A DNA stretch of 64,000 nt. Origin: Agrypnia vestita (Eukaryota; Arthropoda; Insecta; Trichoptera; Phryganeidae). The stretch covers positions 1 through 64,000 of the forward strand of contig JADDOH010002287.1 in NCBI GenBank assembly GCA_016648135.1, given 5' to 3'. This document shows, in pieces, positions 52,541 through 64,000 of this stretch. Within the stretch, counting starts at the first letter, position 1. The number at the start of each line of letters is the position of its first letter. A program made the position numbers and the translations under genes. The notes beneath the pieces were generated by a model, which worked only from the letters and a program-made list of their open reading frames with translations, had not been told where the DNA came from and searched no databases.

Positions 52541-54289
52541 CTTAAATGGAAACTAATCTATTGCACGAACGGAACAAAACAACAACGTGAAGTGAGGCGT
52601 TAGGCAAATGGCGGTGCTTAAAACTCTGACATTTGATGTGCAGGGAAGACGGGGGATGCCGTTCATCTAAAAAAGAAACGTTATAACATTGGCATTTTAA
52701 AATTTATTTTGATATTAAAAAAAAAAACAAACATAAATTATTCGAAAATCAAAATTAATTCCTAACTTATTTACCTCATCACTATCACTATAAAGAACGG
52801 CATTGAATGCCAGTTCTCTATAGTAACGTGTATTATACAGTTTCCAATTATATTTTCTCTGGCTCACATATGTACGCAGAAAAGAACATATAGACAAAAC
52901 AAATAAAGGAAACAATTTTCAATATTCTCAAGTTTCTTATAATATAATATAGAATACCAGTATATTTCTTGACAAATACGCTTCCAGTCTACGCAATCAT
53001 AAAGTATTCATCGTGAAATTGAGACATTTTGAGTTCATGAAACTGTTCATTTCAGTGACTAATTAAATAAATGGTTTGGATGTTAAATAAGATTCAATAT
53101 TTTATTCACAAGTTTGGCCTAGGGAAATGTATAAATGCGTATCTAAAACTTAGAGAATATACAATATACAATCAAACAGTCTGTATATTTTTTTTTTATT
53201 AGAAATTTTTTTAAAATACAAATCTTATATATTTACATATTTGATACATAAAACAATTTAGGTACATACATTTTTTATCATTGTACCTCTCCAAAAACAG
53301 ACTAACTCTTGTGTATACTCTAAGAGCTAAACTCACAATTTATAATATAGCAAAAAGTGTGTAGAAACAATCCTGAAGAAGTGTTGTTCAAAACATTGTT
53401 CTCAAAACATGTAGATTTTATATCTAATGAAGTGGTGAAAACAAAGTGATTTGTGATTTATATTATTAAATATACTACCACAAAGTTCAAACCTTCATTC
53501 AGAAGAAAAAACACTCTTCGAACAATTAATAAATTCATTAATTTTGTTATTACTCCCTTTATATTAACTCGTGGTGTTTGCTTGCTTGCTTGCCGGCTTG
53601 AAGGGTGAAAAAACTTTGGATCGATTTTTAACCCTTTTCCCGTGATCCAATTGAGCTGAAACTTGACAAGGAGACTCGTGGCGACGATCAAGAAGATCTA
53701 TAAAATTTTTGTTTAAAAAAATTAATATTATAATATAATTTCGGATTTTTAGAAATTTTATTGGTTTTTTTCAAATTGGAATCAATAGAAACCTTTGATT
53801 ATTAGCAATGGCGGCCCGATAACATCACGGAATATTTTCTAAATTTGAATTACTCCGTCAGTATACATGATAGGTACTTTACTACGAATTTCGAAAATAT
53901 AAATTGACTGACAAATGTTTTTAGATTTTAATCTTCAAAGCATGAAGTGTCTTATCAAAGCTCAAAACATCTGACATTTTAGAAATATATTAAATTACTG
54001 TAAGTTTAGTGTTATGTTATATGTTTAAATTCATCTTTAATTGCAAAGAAAGGGAGTATAATAAAAACTTTATGGGTTACTTTTTTTAACAAATATTAGC
54101 GAATATTTGCAAATGGAAAAACACTTAATGTCGGCAAAACAAAAATATATTACATATCTACGAATGTAGTCTCAAAACTATAAATTATATATAATACATA
54201 TTTTCTGCTGGATTAAACATTTCATATATTGGAAATTTCAATTATATATTTACGCAAGTAAAAAAATCTCATTTGTAATTTTTAATATA
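52541..54289. other. AT-rich intergenic DNA, no gene seen
   Basis: Nothing firmly recognised. At 53365-53410 ATCCTGAAGAAG and AAAACATGTAG resemble the region behind the Penelope-like fragment but without a usable core. Confidence 0.35.
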
Positions 54290-54390
54290 AATGCGCATTC
54301 GAGAAACTTACTTTATTTTTTTGCACTTTATACTTTAACGAACACCCCCTCACCCCAACCAGTCGGGAATATCGAGGTTTTACTGTATTA
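54290..54390 (-). repeat. Possible pogo/Tigger-like terminal segment
   Basis: On the minus strand it begins CAGTAAAACCTCGATATTCC, CGACTGGTTGGGGTGAGGGG, GTGTTCGTTAAAG, preceded by TA. This is the style of a pogo/Tigger inverted terminal repeat. No partner end was found. Confidence 0.3.
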
Positions 54391-55019
54391 TGTAACTTCC
54401 TGATATTAACCAAGCAGAGTAGTACACACATGCTAGTACACACATTCTCAGGATGCAGCACGGCTATTACGGGTGGCCGCACAGCACACTGAAGCGGTCA
54501 TCTATGCCATGTCTGGCATCGCATTACGCTGCTTTATGTGCGACTACTGTTCTAAATCTATTGGAGAATTATACCGTGAATGTAAACTGAATGTAAATAA
54601 ATAATGAAAAAATTCATTAATTTGTAATTAATTAAACTTCCTTGGATATTCACGTGTTTCGTCAATTATTTCCAGAACAATGTTTAACGTAATTAATATC
54701 AAAGTGAATATTTGTTTTCTTCAAAAGGCTAGTGTCAATTTAATTTAAGTATTTTTAACAAATTTAGATTGACGAAAAATTCCCAAGAAAACGTTCTTCG
54801 AAAACAGCAATATTCTCCTAAATATCGAAATGATCCACAGATGAGATTTTTATGGCATTTTCGTCTCGAAATAATCTTCGAGACTGAGATTATGCTTCGT
54901 TGAGATTCCTTGGAGACGTAGTCGTCGTGTACACTGTACACACCAAGTCTTAGAGATTACTCACCTCAGTTCACGCTTGTTAGACATCAAATGTCAAATT
55001 ACAGCCATTGATCGTAGAT
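54391..55019. other. Intergenic DNA, no gene seen
   Basis: A GC-richer patch at 54440-54540 holds no readable motif. Confidence 0.35.
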
Positions 55020-55088
55020 ATTTCCTTCATTAAATGGATGAATGTCAGTGAACCCTGGAGCTAGCAGAAGAGGAAGCTAGCAGAGGAG
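55020..55088 (+). pseudogene. Scrap of non-LTR element (second family)
   Basis: GTCAGTGAACCCTGGAGCTA and GCAGAAGAGGAAG match the region at 51776-51815 (GCAGTGAAGCCTGGAGCTAG). Only about 50 bases are preserved. Confidence 0.5.
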
Positions 55089-56440
55089 ATTCAAAAATCT
55101 ATCTTTGAAAATCACTATTAGTGGTAATTTTAGATTCTTAATAAAATAAAAATCTAAAATGTAACACATTATTGCATATCCTGACTTCTTTTGTATCATC
55201 TGTTAAATATCATATCGCATTAGACACTCTGTTTTAACTACTATCTTAAAAATCTCATTTCATTTTGTGTACGATATGTGTGTAAAATATAAACTGAAAC
55301 TGTATTGTCGTTTAAAATAATTACAGTTACCATAAAGATCAACAAAAAAACTATGTAATTTAAACCATTTTGTATATTTTTCATTAAACAATATTTAAGT
55401 TCCGTCAATGATATCTCAAAGACTAGAGAAATAACTGTGGTTTCCACCTGAGCGATACAGCAAAACATTTCATTCGGCAGAAAATAACGAGCAGGTTTTC
55501 TAAGGGCGGCAAGTCGTATGAAGAGCGCGTGACCACTTTTGCAGATACTGCCTCCATACAACACAGCCTTACGTGAGAGGAGTTTTTAAATCTTATGGTC
55601 TTTTTATTATTCCTTCAATTATCACTTCCTTTTCAACCTCACTATTCATCTCAAATACATCGAGCTAGATACATCTATCAGTGAAATATAAAATATTTCT
55701 CCAATCAAAGGGGGTTGGGGGATGGGGGAATTAATGCAACACTATTTATGCACGGGATGTGATTATGAAGATGTGGTTTGGTTATGGAAATTCATTATTT
55801 ATCTTTTTTGTTTGTGGTCGATATGACTTACATTGAATATTTTCTCTTGATCAATACAATAACCATTACTAACCTAACCTACACCAGTGGGTATGAATTG
55901 AGCTTTGGTAATGAAATAAGAAATGTGTACCTAAAAATTAAATCTTACCGTATATTCTAATTCTGAATATATTTACTAATTAATTAAAATTTATTTTCAA
56001 TTGAAAATATTCCTATTTATTTTAATTAATAAATTAATTTTAATAAGTTTTAATTAAATAAACAACTATATTTCATAGTTAAAAATTATGTATGATAAAT
56101 TATTGAAACAATCACTAAATATTTAAAATAGTAGGTATATAAATAAATTAAATCAACAATAATAATAGATATATTCCTATGTGATTAAACAATTATTAAC
56201 AATTATGTCAATATTTCTATAATTAACAATATTAAGAATCCGATGCTCGTAATAATTGAGTTGTTATTTTATATTTCTCCTAAGCGAAAGATGGTACATA
56301 AACTCAAGAGAAGAAGTAGGTACTCGCCCACAAAAAATATTCTTATTTTTTTATTATCTTTTTCTACGGAATTCTTGCCAGAATCCTAAGAAATTCTGTG
56401 TAGTATTATGATTTCCTTGAATAATATTCTTCAACGATTC
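55089..56440. other. AT-rich intergenic DNA, no gene seen
   Basis: Nothing recognised. The 107-codon minus frame at 55241-55564 is hydrophobic in part but has no supporting feature. Confidence 0.4.
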
Positions 56441-56441
56441 A

Positions 56442-56761
56442 GTGGTAAACATTTTTCTACCAATTTCTTATATTTCTAACATCACCCATTCAGACCGCAT
56501 TTTTATATTCCCCGGCGATACCATCCCTCTCGTCCACCGAGGGCCAAAAAACTCTGCGAACAAGGGAGTGGAGCAATTTCGGACGATACTTTTTGCCATA
56601 TTTGCACAGATGCGAGCCGAAATTGAAAAATATCGAAAAGGGTTTTGCTCGTATCCTTCTGGAGATACATATCGGGGGCTATTTTGGATATCCTGGAGAT
56701 ACCGGCCGGACGGCCACGGGCACTTTGGGGAGTTTATGAAAAAATAGCCTTCATAAAACAC
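56442..56761. other. Unrecognised open region, frames of about 100 codons on both strands
   Basis: From 56510 to 56735 the base composition is clearly less AT-rich than around it. The plus frame (56442-56747) reads GDTIPLVHRGPKNSANKGVE and AQMRAEIEKYRKGFC; the minus frame (56468-56761) reads FINSPKCPWPSGRYLQD and FFGPRWTRGMVSPGNIKM. I recognise neither. It could be an exon of an unknown gene, a fragment of a mobile element or a chance open stretch. No clear splice sites bound it. Confidence 0.25.
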
Positions 56762-57206
56762 AACAGATGATTGGCGATTTCTAGGAAGCTCATATGAGAG
56801 AATTCTGACGCCCGAAGAGCTTCACGTTGATAATATGGAAAATGATTGACGACATTTTGTAAGGATCCCTACAGAGATATTGTGAAAGGCATGTCTTTAG
56901 TGCTTTTGTGTGTTCTATGGGCGAATTTTTACCTTTATAGGTTTATGATTGATCGAATACGGATAAAATACTTTTAACATAAGTTAAAATATTACAAGGG
57001 TTGTTTTTTTGTATAAAGTGTCGACTAAAACACTATTTTCTGTCGTTTGTTATTATTGTGAAAGTATTTTTCACTTAATTAAAAATTTAAACAACAAAAG
57101 AAAAATCCTAAGCTATAAATTTATTTTTTAATTCAACATGATTTATTTTTTATGATAATCAATATATGTATATATAAAGATATGTATATATAAAGATATA
57201 TATAAT

Positions 57207-58459
57207 AAAGGGTGTCTCAGTAAGAGTGCACTTTTTAATTTTAGTGCAATTTTTTTTTGTGTAAGTGGCAACACTGAAATTTGACAGCTGTCATCTATGT
57301 TTATTCCGATCATTAAAATTGGCGCCATTTACGAAAGAACAACGCGTTATAATTGTGAAAACTTTCGACGAAACGAAATTTTCAGTCGAGAAAGTGCACC
57401 TTATGTGTCAACCATTCGAAGAGTGGTCAAAAAATTTGAAGAAACTAGGTCGATTGTGGACACTAAGACTTCTTTGCATCAACGTACCGGTCGGTCTCTT
57501 GAAAACATTGCTGCTGTAAACGAAAGTGTCGCCGAAAACCCGAAAACATCAATTCGGCATCGCTCTCAACAACTTCAAATTTCACGAAGCACTAAGCAGC
57601 GAATTTCGACAAAAGACCTCCATCTTCATGCGTACAAGATTCAACTTACTTAGGAGCTCAAAACAGCAGACCATGGAAAACGCCGACAATTCGTTCAGTG
57701 GGTAATGGAGCAAAGTGAAGTCAATCCCAAATTTTCGAAAAAAATCAACTTCTCCGATGAAGCGCATTTCCATCTGAATTGGTTCGTGAATACACAAAAT
57801 TGTCGAATTTGGGGCTCAGAAAATCCTTTTGCAATTCACGAGAAATTAATGCACCCACAACGAACAACTGTCTGGTGCGGATCTTGGTCCGGCGGCGTGA
57901 TTGGCCTTACTTTTTTGAAATTGCACTGACTGTAAACGGCATTCGTTACAGGAATATGATAACCGAGTTCTTGTGGCCACAACTGGGCGGCATGGATCTG
58001 GACGAAATGTGGTTCCAGCAAGACGGCGCCACCTGCCACACCACAACATGAAACAATTGATTTATTGCAGCAACGATTTTCAGAACAAATTATCTCACGA
58101 AATTCTGATGTCAACTGGCCACCAAGATCATGCGATTTAACGCCGTGTGATTTTTTTCTTTGGTGTTTTGTGAAATTTAGGGTTAATGCGAGTAAACCAG
58201 AAACAATTCCTGAGCTCAAATCCGAGATCCAACGCGTCATCGGTGAGATACAGCCACATCTCTGTGAAAAGGTCATGGAAAATTTCATGAAAAGAGTAAT
58301 TGCTTGTTATAAGAGCCGTGGGGTCATTTGCCGGATATTTTATTCCATACTTAATCGGAACATGTCTTCTTTACTCCCAATAAAAAATATCACAACTCTC
58401 TCAAAAATACGTGTTTTTATTTTAAAATTAAAAAGTGCACTCTTACTGAGACACCCTTT
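57207..58459 (+). mobile_element. mariner of DD41D (rosa-like) type with 37-bp terminal inverted repeats
   Basis: The ends at 57207-57243 and 58423-58459 are inverted copies over 37 bases starting AAAGGGTGTCTCAGTAAGAG. TA lies close outside both ends (within TATAATA on the left and TATAG on the right). The element is 1.25 kb, the usual mariner length, and contains one broken transposase gene. The intact ends and good overall length suggest a moderately young copy. Confidence 0.85.
57325..58380 (+). pseudogene. Broken mariner transposase, DD41D spacing
   Basis: The reading passes through three frames. First PFTKEQRVIIVKTFDETKFS; then VVKKFEETRSIVDTKTSLHQ, RTGRSLENIAAVNESVAENP, KTSIRHRSQQLQISRSTKQR with a TAG stop at about 57651; then QWVMEQSEVNPKFSKKINFS, DEAHFHLN; then NGIRYRNMITEFLWPQLGGM, FQQDGATCHTT; then LLQQRFSEQIISRNSDVNWP, PRSCDLTPCDFFLW. 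Catalytic Asp are in FSDEAHF, QQDGATCH and PCDFFLW. Between the last two I count 41 residues, the spacing of the rosa group. At least one stop and three frame changes make it inactive. Confidence 0.8.
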
Positions 58460-59499
58460 GTATAGATAGATAGATAGAAATTCATAAAATACTTTCCGTC
58501 TCTATTTGCTCTTATATCACATTGTTTATACACATTTGTTGTGTTGTTGTATGTAAATGTTAGGTGTGTGTACGATAATCAATATACGTAAGTACTTATA
58601 TAGATAGTTTAAACGATTTTAGTTTTCTAGAAAGACATAATTGTTCATAACTCGCAACGTTTTTAATGTAATGGAAATATAAAAAACTGACTTATTTTAG
58701 AGCCGCAGATCTTTTCATAAATCAAAACAAACTTATTAAGGGCAGATTAAAAAAAATATTTCTAAGCGACTAATTTAGCATTAGGTACAAAGATAATATT
58801 TTTATTTTTTTTTGCTTATAAGAAAATATTAGTACCTACGCCTAAAATTACCTTAATTAATAGCATAAACGACTACTTTTCAAAGGAATTCACTCAGAAG
58901 TCCGACATAAAATGTATTGTTTTTTCTAAACACACAACGACTTTTTAATGAAAAATGTCAAATGTAGTCTGGAACTTAAATACAAACTCATTTCATATTT
59001 CTCTACCGGTCGCTTTGGTGAATATTGCCAGGGTTATAACGAGTATTTGCCAAGGTGAAGAAATATGAATAATTTCCATGAATCTTAGATATTTATTAAT
59101 TGCATTCTCTCAGTGTTTGTATTTTGCTTCTAATTCAAATAACCCTTGGCTTACTATATCAATTCTACTATAACATGTCTGAATATTAATTATAATTACT
59201 TTAATACCGGTTGATGTACTCATTTAACCATTAAACATTAATCTAATTAAGTATCTATAATTAAATTATCTATGAATTAATAAACGACTAATTCTTTGAC
59301 AATATTACTGAGTATCAAAAACATAATTGTCGTGACTTTAATCCTTACTTTTTTCTTTATTATTTTTGTATTTAGTTTGTAGATTTGCCTGTTAATTTTT
59401 ATGAAATAAAAATTCATTAAATTTTTATAAATATTACGATTAACAATAGTTTTATTAGTTTTCCTAAAGCATTATTTGAATACTAGCAGCTAATCATTC
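58460..59499. other. AT-rich intergenic DNA, no gene seen
   Basis: A short TAGA microsatellite lies at 58460-58479. Nothing else recognised. Confidence 0.4.
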
Positions 59500-59994
59500 G
59501 GCTATCTCCGATTGCTTGCTAGTAGCGGTCGGTTGTCTGGGCCGCTACGTGGCTATTAATTTGCGTTATATTTACTTGCTGCTTGACAGTGTGGTTGACT
59601 ACGATTTGCGGCTGATAGTGACCGCTGCGTGGCTGTTGGTCTTTAATTAATCGGCTATCACTGATGCTAATAGCCGGCCCAGTGGGCTATTATGATGGGC
59701 GATTCGCACCGGTGGCTAGTGGGCTGTGTCAGCTTGCTGCAAGGCCATGTTGCCGGCTATAGTAGCCGCTTTGTAGCCGGTCATAGCTACTGCGCGTCAT
59801 TCATGTCTAACAGGTCTTTAGGGCGGCTATCTAATCTAAATATAATAATTTCCTTATCTGTCGGTCCGAAACTTGCTGGAATTATAATAATCATAGTGTG
59901 ACACGTAACCAGCGCGCGGCCCAGGTTACATGAAAGGATTGTTATTAATTATAATATATATTATATCCCGTGATTTTCATGAGTAAACGGCTGG
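59500..59994 (+). mobile_element. Helitron-like copy with GGCTA-rich internal sequence and 3' end
   Basis: The last 100 bases (GCGCGCGGCCCAGGTTACAT, TATCCCGTGATTTTCATGAG, TAAACGGCTGG) align with the Helitron-like end at 48110-48216. The preceding 59500-59820 is much richer in GC and repeats GGCTAT, TAGCCGGC and CCGCT(A/G)CGTGGCT blocks. I infer that this is the element's interior. The final CTGG fits CTRR, but the next base is C rather than T. Confidence 0.45.
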
Positions 59995-61532
59995 CTCAAA
60001 TATTATTTGGACAGACGTATTTGTAACCAATTAATAAGCCAGAGCAGTTTTGAAATTAATATTCTGATCAAATGCTTCTAAAACTCACAAACATGCTTTC
60101 AAGTTTTTTTTATAGTTCAAGTTAATCAGCCAGGTAATCATATTCAACAACGTCGTCCTGTATTCATGTCATATTCAAATATGGCGCTTTGTTTTCGTAT
60201 TTCTCAAAACAAAACAATTGTAATAATGGAAAGTCGCACTAAGTCGATACATTATTTTTTCATTTTTTAACGTTGCTCTGATATGTATTAAACACACGCA
60301 GTAACCATTGCTGCGTAGTAACTTTCTCTGAATGACTACTAGCTCACCGACTCAATCAGCAGCATTGCATGAATCTCAGACGGATTCTTTACTCCCGATC
60401 ACTGTACCATGTCTTTCTAGTTTTAATTTACAAATTCTCTGCAGGTGGAAAAGGTTAATTATTTAAAAGAAATATTTGTTAACAAATTTGTATATTCCAA
60501 ATAAAAGTGCAATGTTTACATAAAATATTCAAGTTCAAACAAAACGACAATCAAGAATTCACGGGATAATGGAGTCACTATAATTATGAGAAAATGCAAT
60601 AAAGTTAAATAAAAGAAGTTGAACAAATTTAACCATCAGATTAGTAGTGATCTCTGTGTTTGCTATTCAAGTAATTGTGAAACGTCATCCTGACAAAATT
60701 TATTTAAAATCGGAAATATGATTAAATTAGATATCACCTTATTTGGTAATACCTGGAAAAAATTTTACTTGTGCAACAAAAAAATAACGTTCTATATTCC
60801 CATATGGGGTTAATCATTGAATTAGTATTAAATAAGTGAAGATTATTAGGCACAAATTGTATTGGAACACTCTGGCGCCTTGCTAATTGACAGTACAAAG
60901 TGAGATTATAATAGGTTATCTTGAAAGTCAGTGCCGAAGTTCTACATATTGCAGAATTCGAATTATGTTGTATAGAATTAAGGTGGACACGATTGAATGA
61001 TGATACAATATGCACAATTTTGTAGACAATTACACCAATCTTAGAGTCTTTTGCGTGGCTTCACGGTAACGTCACTCGCAGAATTACGTTGCCGGCTTAT
61101 TTCCATTTCGCCACGACAACCAGACTTCTAAAGACATCTGAGTGCGGCATCCAGGTTAAAAAAATAATGATATCACCAGGTCATGCGGACATCTCTCCTG
61201 GAGTTTCGCATTCGATTGCCTCCGCCGTTAGTATTGGCCATCCGTGATTTCCCATATTGCAGCCTCATCTTCATCAAGAAATTACATCTTTAAAGTGAAG
61301 GATCTATCCTTATAATATAATTTTTTAAATATTTTCTATAATAATTTCATTTAAATATTTTCTCGTTCAGTGTTTGACATAATATGTATACCGCGCATCC
61401 GTAATGACAGCTAGATTGACCAGTACCAAAAGGAATGTGGCGAGATTCACAAACAATTTTAAAACACATATGTATATTATAAATTAGTAAACGTGTATAA
61501 ATATTAAATACATTATTTTTATAAGTGACCAA
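59995..61532. other. AT-rich intergenic DNA, no gene seen
   Basis: Nothing recognised. A GC-richer patch at 61040-61270 has no readable frame. Confidence 0.4.
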
Positions 61533-62078
61533 TATACAGGGTTATTTGTAAAACATTAATAACCCCGCAGGGCTATATTCCTGCCTTGATTATGAGTCGA
61601 AAATGTTCAAAATATTAGGACATATCAATAGTTAAGGAGATATGCGACATCAAAGTTTGCATTTTTTTTTCAATATTTGTGACTTATTTTTTGTAAAACG
61701 TTGGACTATCATTACAATAACTTATGATATCGAATATGAAAAATTCATTCCCTTTAATACAAGTCAAACAAAAAAATAAAAACCTTCGAATTTCAATTGG
61801 AAAACATTCCAATTGGAATTTTTTCAGGGTTTTTATTATTTTATTTAACTTGTATTGAAACGAATAAATTTTTCGTAATTGATATGAGTTACTGTAATGA
61901 TAGTCCAACATTTTACAAAAAATAAGTCAGAAATATTGAAAAAAAAATGCAAACTTTGATGTCGCATATCTCCATAACTATTGATATTAGGTCGTAATAG
62001 CTTAAACATTTCGACTCGTAATCAAGGCAGGAATATAGTCCTGCGAGGTTATTAATGTTTTACAAATAACCCTGTATA
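61533..62078. mobile_element. 546-bp palindromic foldback element
   Basis: The unit starts TATACAGGGTTATTTGTAAA and ends with the exact inverse TTTACAAATAACCCTGTATA. The arms continue in parallel for about 250 bases each: ATTCCTGCCTTGATTA against TAATCAAGGCAGGAAT, GATATGCGACATCAAAGTTT against AAACTTTGATGTCGCATATC, and GTTGGACTATCATTACA against TGTAATGATAGTCCAAC. The centre is ATTCCAATTGGAAT. No transposase fits. Which TA is the target duplication cannot be separated from the TATA ends. Confidence 0.85.
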
Positions 62079-63129
62079 CTATGTTGTAGTTAATAATATT
62101 TCTATACATTAAATATTATCTGCAATGTTTTTTAAAACAATCTATACTTCTCGCTACTTTATACAATTTCGCCATTTGTTTGAAGCACGCACAATACTTA
62201 CACCATTTGTAGCGCATCAATTATAATATTACAGCTGTTTCAGCGCTTCAGGCCATTTTCAAACTATACATTAAACACGTACAATCGACTAATGTAGTTG
62301 ATTTTATTTATCCCTCCTCGTATGGGTAATTATATGGTTTCGGTGAGACCGATGTTTATTAGGATTATTTTTCTCGAAGGCACTTATCATTAAAATTTCT
62401 CACTTAGCTCTTAGGTAGGGGAGGGCGGGGCTACAATTTAAAATGCATTTTAAGTTGTGCCTCCGAAATTATTCAACATTTAGACATGATTTTTACGTCA
62501 CAAGATGCTTGAACTACTTAGGTATCATGTTATCAACATAAATCGAATATAAAACAATTTTTGTCTTATTTAGAATGTTTTTTTTCAAAACAGTCGTTTG
62601 TTAATTCTTAGCCCGTGTTTGTCGCTAGAATTAACAGCTCTGGGGTAAGTTTTAACGTTATGTTATACCAACTAATATAAAAGAAAACAAATATATGTAT
62701 AATATTATTTTGTTATAAATCAAAGTGTTATCAGTACAGGCGTGTATGGAGTACATTTTCTTATATGAATTGACTTAAAAATTACCAAATAATATGAACA
62801 AAAACTAATAACTCGTAAACTATTACTTATAGATAAAAATCAACATTTTTTGGTTGCTTTTTCTTAACATTAATCAGCCTTACATAGGTAATCATCAATT
62901 TTTTTTTCTATCGCTTCTATGCTCAAAATTAAAAAAAATTGACATACAACAAAATGGCACATTTTTACCTTAATATCTAGCTAATCAGTCTTTGTAATAT
63001 TATCTTTAAACTTACACATTATGATGAGTAGTTTCTATATAAAATCAACAAATAAAAAATCAAGGATCAGGAAATATATTAAGCAAAACGAAAGATATCT
63101 ATTCGTATTCGTTATCACCCGAATTACAA
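62079..63129. other. Intergenic DNA, no gene seen
   Basis: AT-rich. A GCTAGAATTAACAGCTCTGG block at 62619-62643 is inverted relative to CTGTTAATTCTAGCCCC at 63747-63763 and may mark ends of the pogo/psq-type element that follows. Confidence 0.35.
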
Positions 63130-63631
63130 TTCAGACAAATAAATGATATTATATCACCGTTGATGCTCTCAGCCTGGGCCCAGTCTTTTCAAGAGATACA
63201 TTGAATCCACTCAACACCTGATAAATCTTCATTATATGTGATTCCGCATACAATACAAAAACATTCATTTTCTACAGAATCATTCACCTTGCTTTTTCAC
63301 TTCCCTTTATCTTTTTTGTAGCACATTGATAAGGTAATCGCTTTACATCGGGCAGTAACTCGGAATAAATATTAGCGCACTTTAACAAAATACTCTGCTA
63401 AAATTGCTTATTGTTCGCCATTAAACACTAAGCGGGTTCTTTTGTAACCCATTGCTGCTGGTGCACCCGCTTTCTTTTTTTCATAGAGTCGAAGAGTAAA
63501 ACGTGGCAGACCTCAAATTTTTTTGATACATCTCTGTAATTTCTATTCTTATGCATCACTTCACTCGCAGTCAACTCGTAGACCTCTAAGGTTTTGGATC
63601 CTCGAGTAGTTTTTCGTTTATACGTTCTCAT
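63130..63631 (-). pseudogene. pogo/psq-type transposon remnant, internally deleted
   Basis: The minus frame from 63631 starts MRTYKRKTTRGSKTLEVYEL, TASEVMHKNRNYRDVSKKFE, VCHVLLFD, matching the N-terminal pipsqueak-type helix-turn-helix (M-x-R-x-Y-K-R-K-T...A-x-x-x-F). About 150 bases later the minus strand reads NECFCIVCGITYNED, VEWIQC, KDWAQAE and FICLNCNSGDN. C-x-x-C, W-I-Q-C, W-A, C-x-x-C is the zinc-finger tail seen in related insect transposases. The DDE domain of about 300 residues between them is gone. A TGA occurs where the second Cys of WIQCxxC is expected. Confidence 0.6.
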
Positions 63632-63659
63632 GCTGTAATAAAATGTAACAAAAAGAACA

Positions 63660-64000
63660 AAAGATTATCATACTCCTTGTATCTTGTTAAAACTAGCCCC
63701 CATATCTGGGGTAGGTATTAACACGTTAATACTAACCCTGCCGATCTGTTAATTCTAGCCCCAAAGGTACATTTTTGGTTTTAAATAATATAAAAAAATA
63801 ATTGTTTAAAAGTTAGTAAATTGAGCTACATAGCATTATTAAGTATGAAATATGCTTCTAGGAAAACAAAAAACGTAATCATAACGCCGTGTACTTTGGG
63901 CATAAATCAAAAAATTGTAAAATTTTCGTTACCTGCGTAATAAAATGGTCCAGTACACAGCTAACTCTGACGACGCGCGGTGCACAATTGACTAATCCCG
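63660..64000. other. Window end, intergenic DNA
   Basis: GC-mixed DNA with GTTAATTCTAGCCCC at 63749-63763 and a short inverted pair TTAACACGTTAA at 63718-63729. No gene is recognised. Confidence 0.35.

Noticed and set aside
53365..53410. ATCCTGAAGAAG...AAAACATGTAG as a hammerhead behind a Penelope-like copy
   Set aside because: The core reads CTGAAGA with AAAAC rather than CTGATGA with GAAAC, and no Penelope-like coding remains nearby.
62225..62290. CCTGAAGCGCTGAAACAG on the minus strand as a hammerhead
   Set aside because: There is no room for stem II between the two core parts.

Overview
This is a stretch of nuclear DNA from an insect or other arthropod. It is strongly AT-rich, with one intron-rich gene on the + strand and many transposable elements. 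The order cannot be assigned. The arthropod reading rests on the spondin-type architecture with a Kunitz domain, the element families present (mariner, hAT, pogo/psq, Helitron, Penelope-like, non-LTR) and the intron structure.

The only host gene I can support runs from about 21,410 to 39,409 on the + strand. It is the 3' part of a secreted spondin-1-like protein. I recover eight exons: 21410-21637, 25769-26006, 33031-33232, 34575-34745, 36358-36501, 37085-37722, 38407-38575 and 39231-39409. Every splice phase matches its neighbour, giving about 655 residues and a TAA stop. Domain order is TSR1, TSR2 (split by a long acidic insert), a BPTI/Kunitz domain with Arg at P1, an acidic linker, a hydrophilic linker with six 9-residue repeats, TSR3 and TSR4. 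The Reeler and spondin_N exons expected upstream were not found and probably lie left of the window.

Left part (1-21,409): a 595-bp hAT deletion derivative with a perfect 8-bp target duplication; a mariner of the cecropia type with an intact transposase and perfect 26-bp ends, inserted inside a decayed DUF6570-like mobile-element gene; an old mariner; two Helitron-like minisatellite elements and a third short one; several fragments of one non-LTR family sharing a 3' end; a 147-bp tandem duplication; a foldback element carrying two tRNA-like modules; and a 1.09-kb element with 37-bp inverted ends.

Introns: intron 2 (7 kb) holds two non-LTR fragments, foldback elements, a hAT-like MITE, the GIY-YIG end of a Penelope-like element followed by a hammerhead-like motif, and a Helitron with a recognisable 3' hairpin and CTAG end. 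Introns 1 and 3 hold MITEs.

Right part (39,410-64,000): no host gene recognised. It holds short perfect hairpins, a second tRNA-like foldback element, a TA-flanked MITE, Helitron-like 3' ends, a non-LTR fragment, a foldback at 52.4 kb, a broken DD41D (rosa-like) mariner with 37-bp ends, a 546-bp near-perfect palindromic element, and an internally deleted pogo/psq element that keeps its N-terminal helix-turn-helix and a C-terminal zinc finger.
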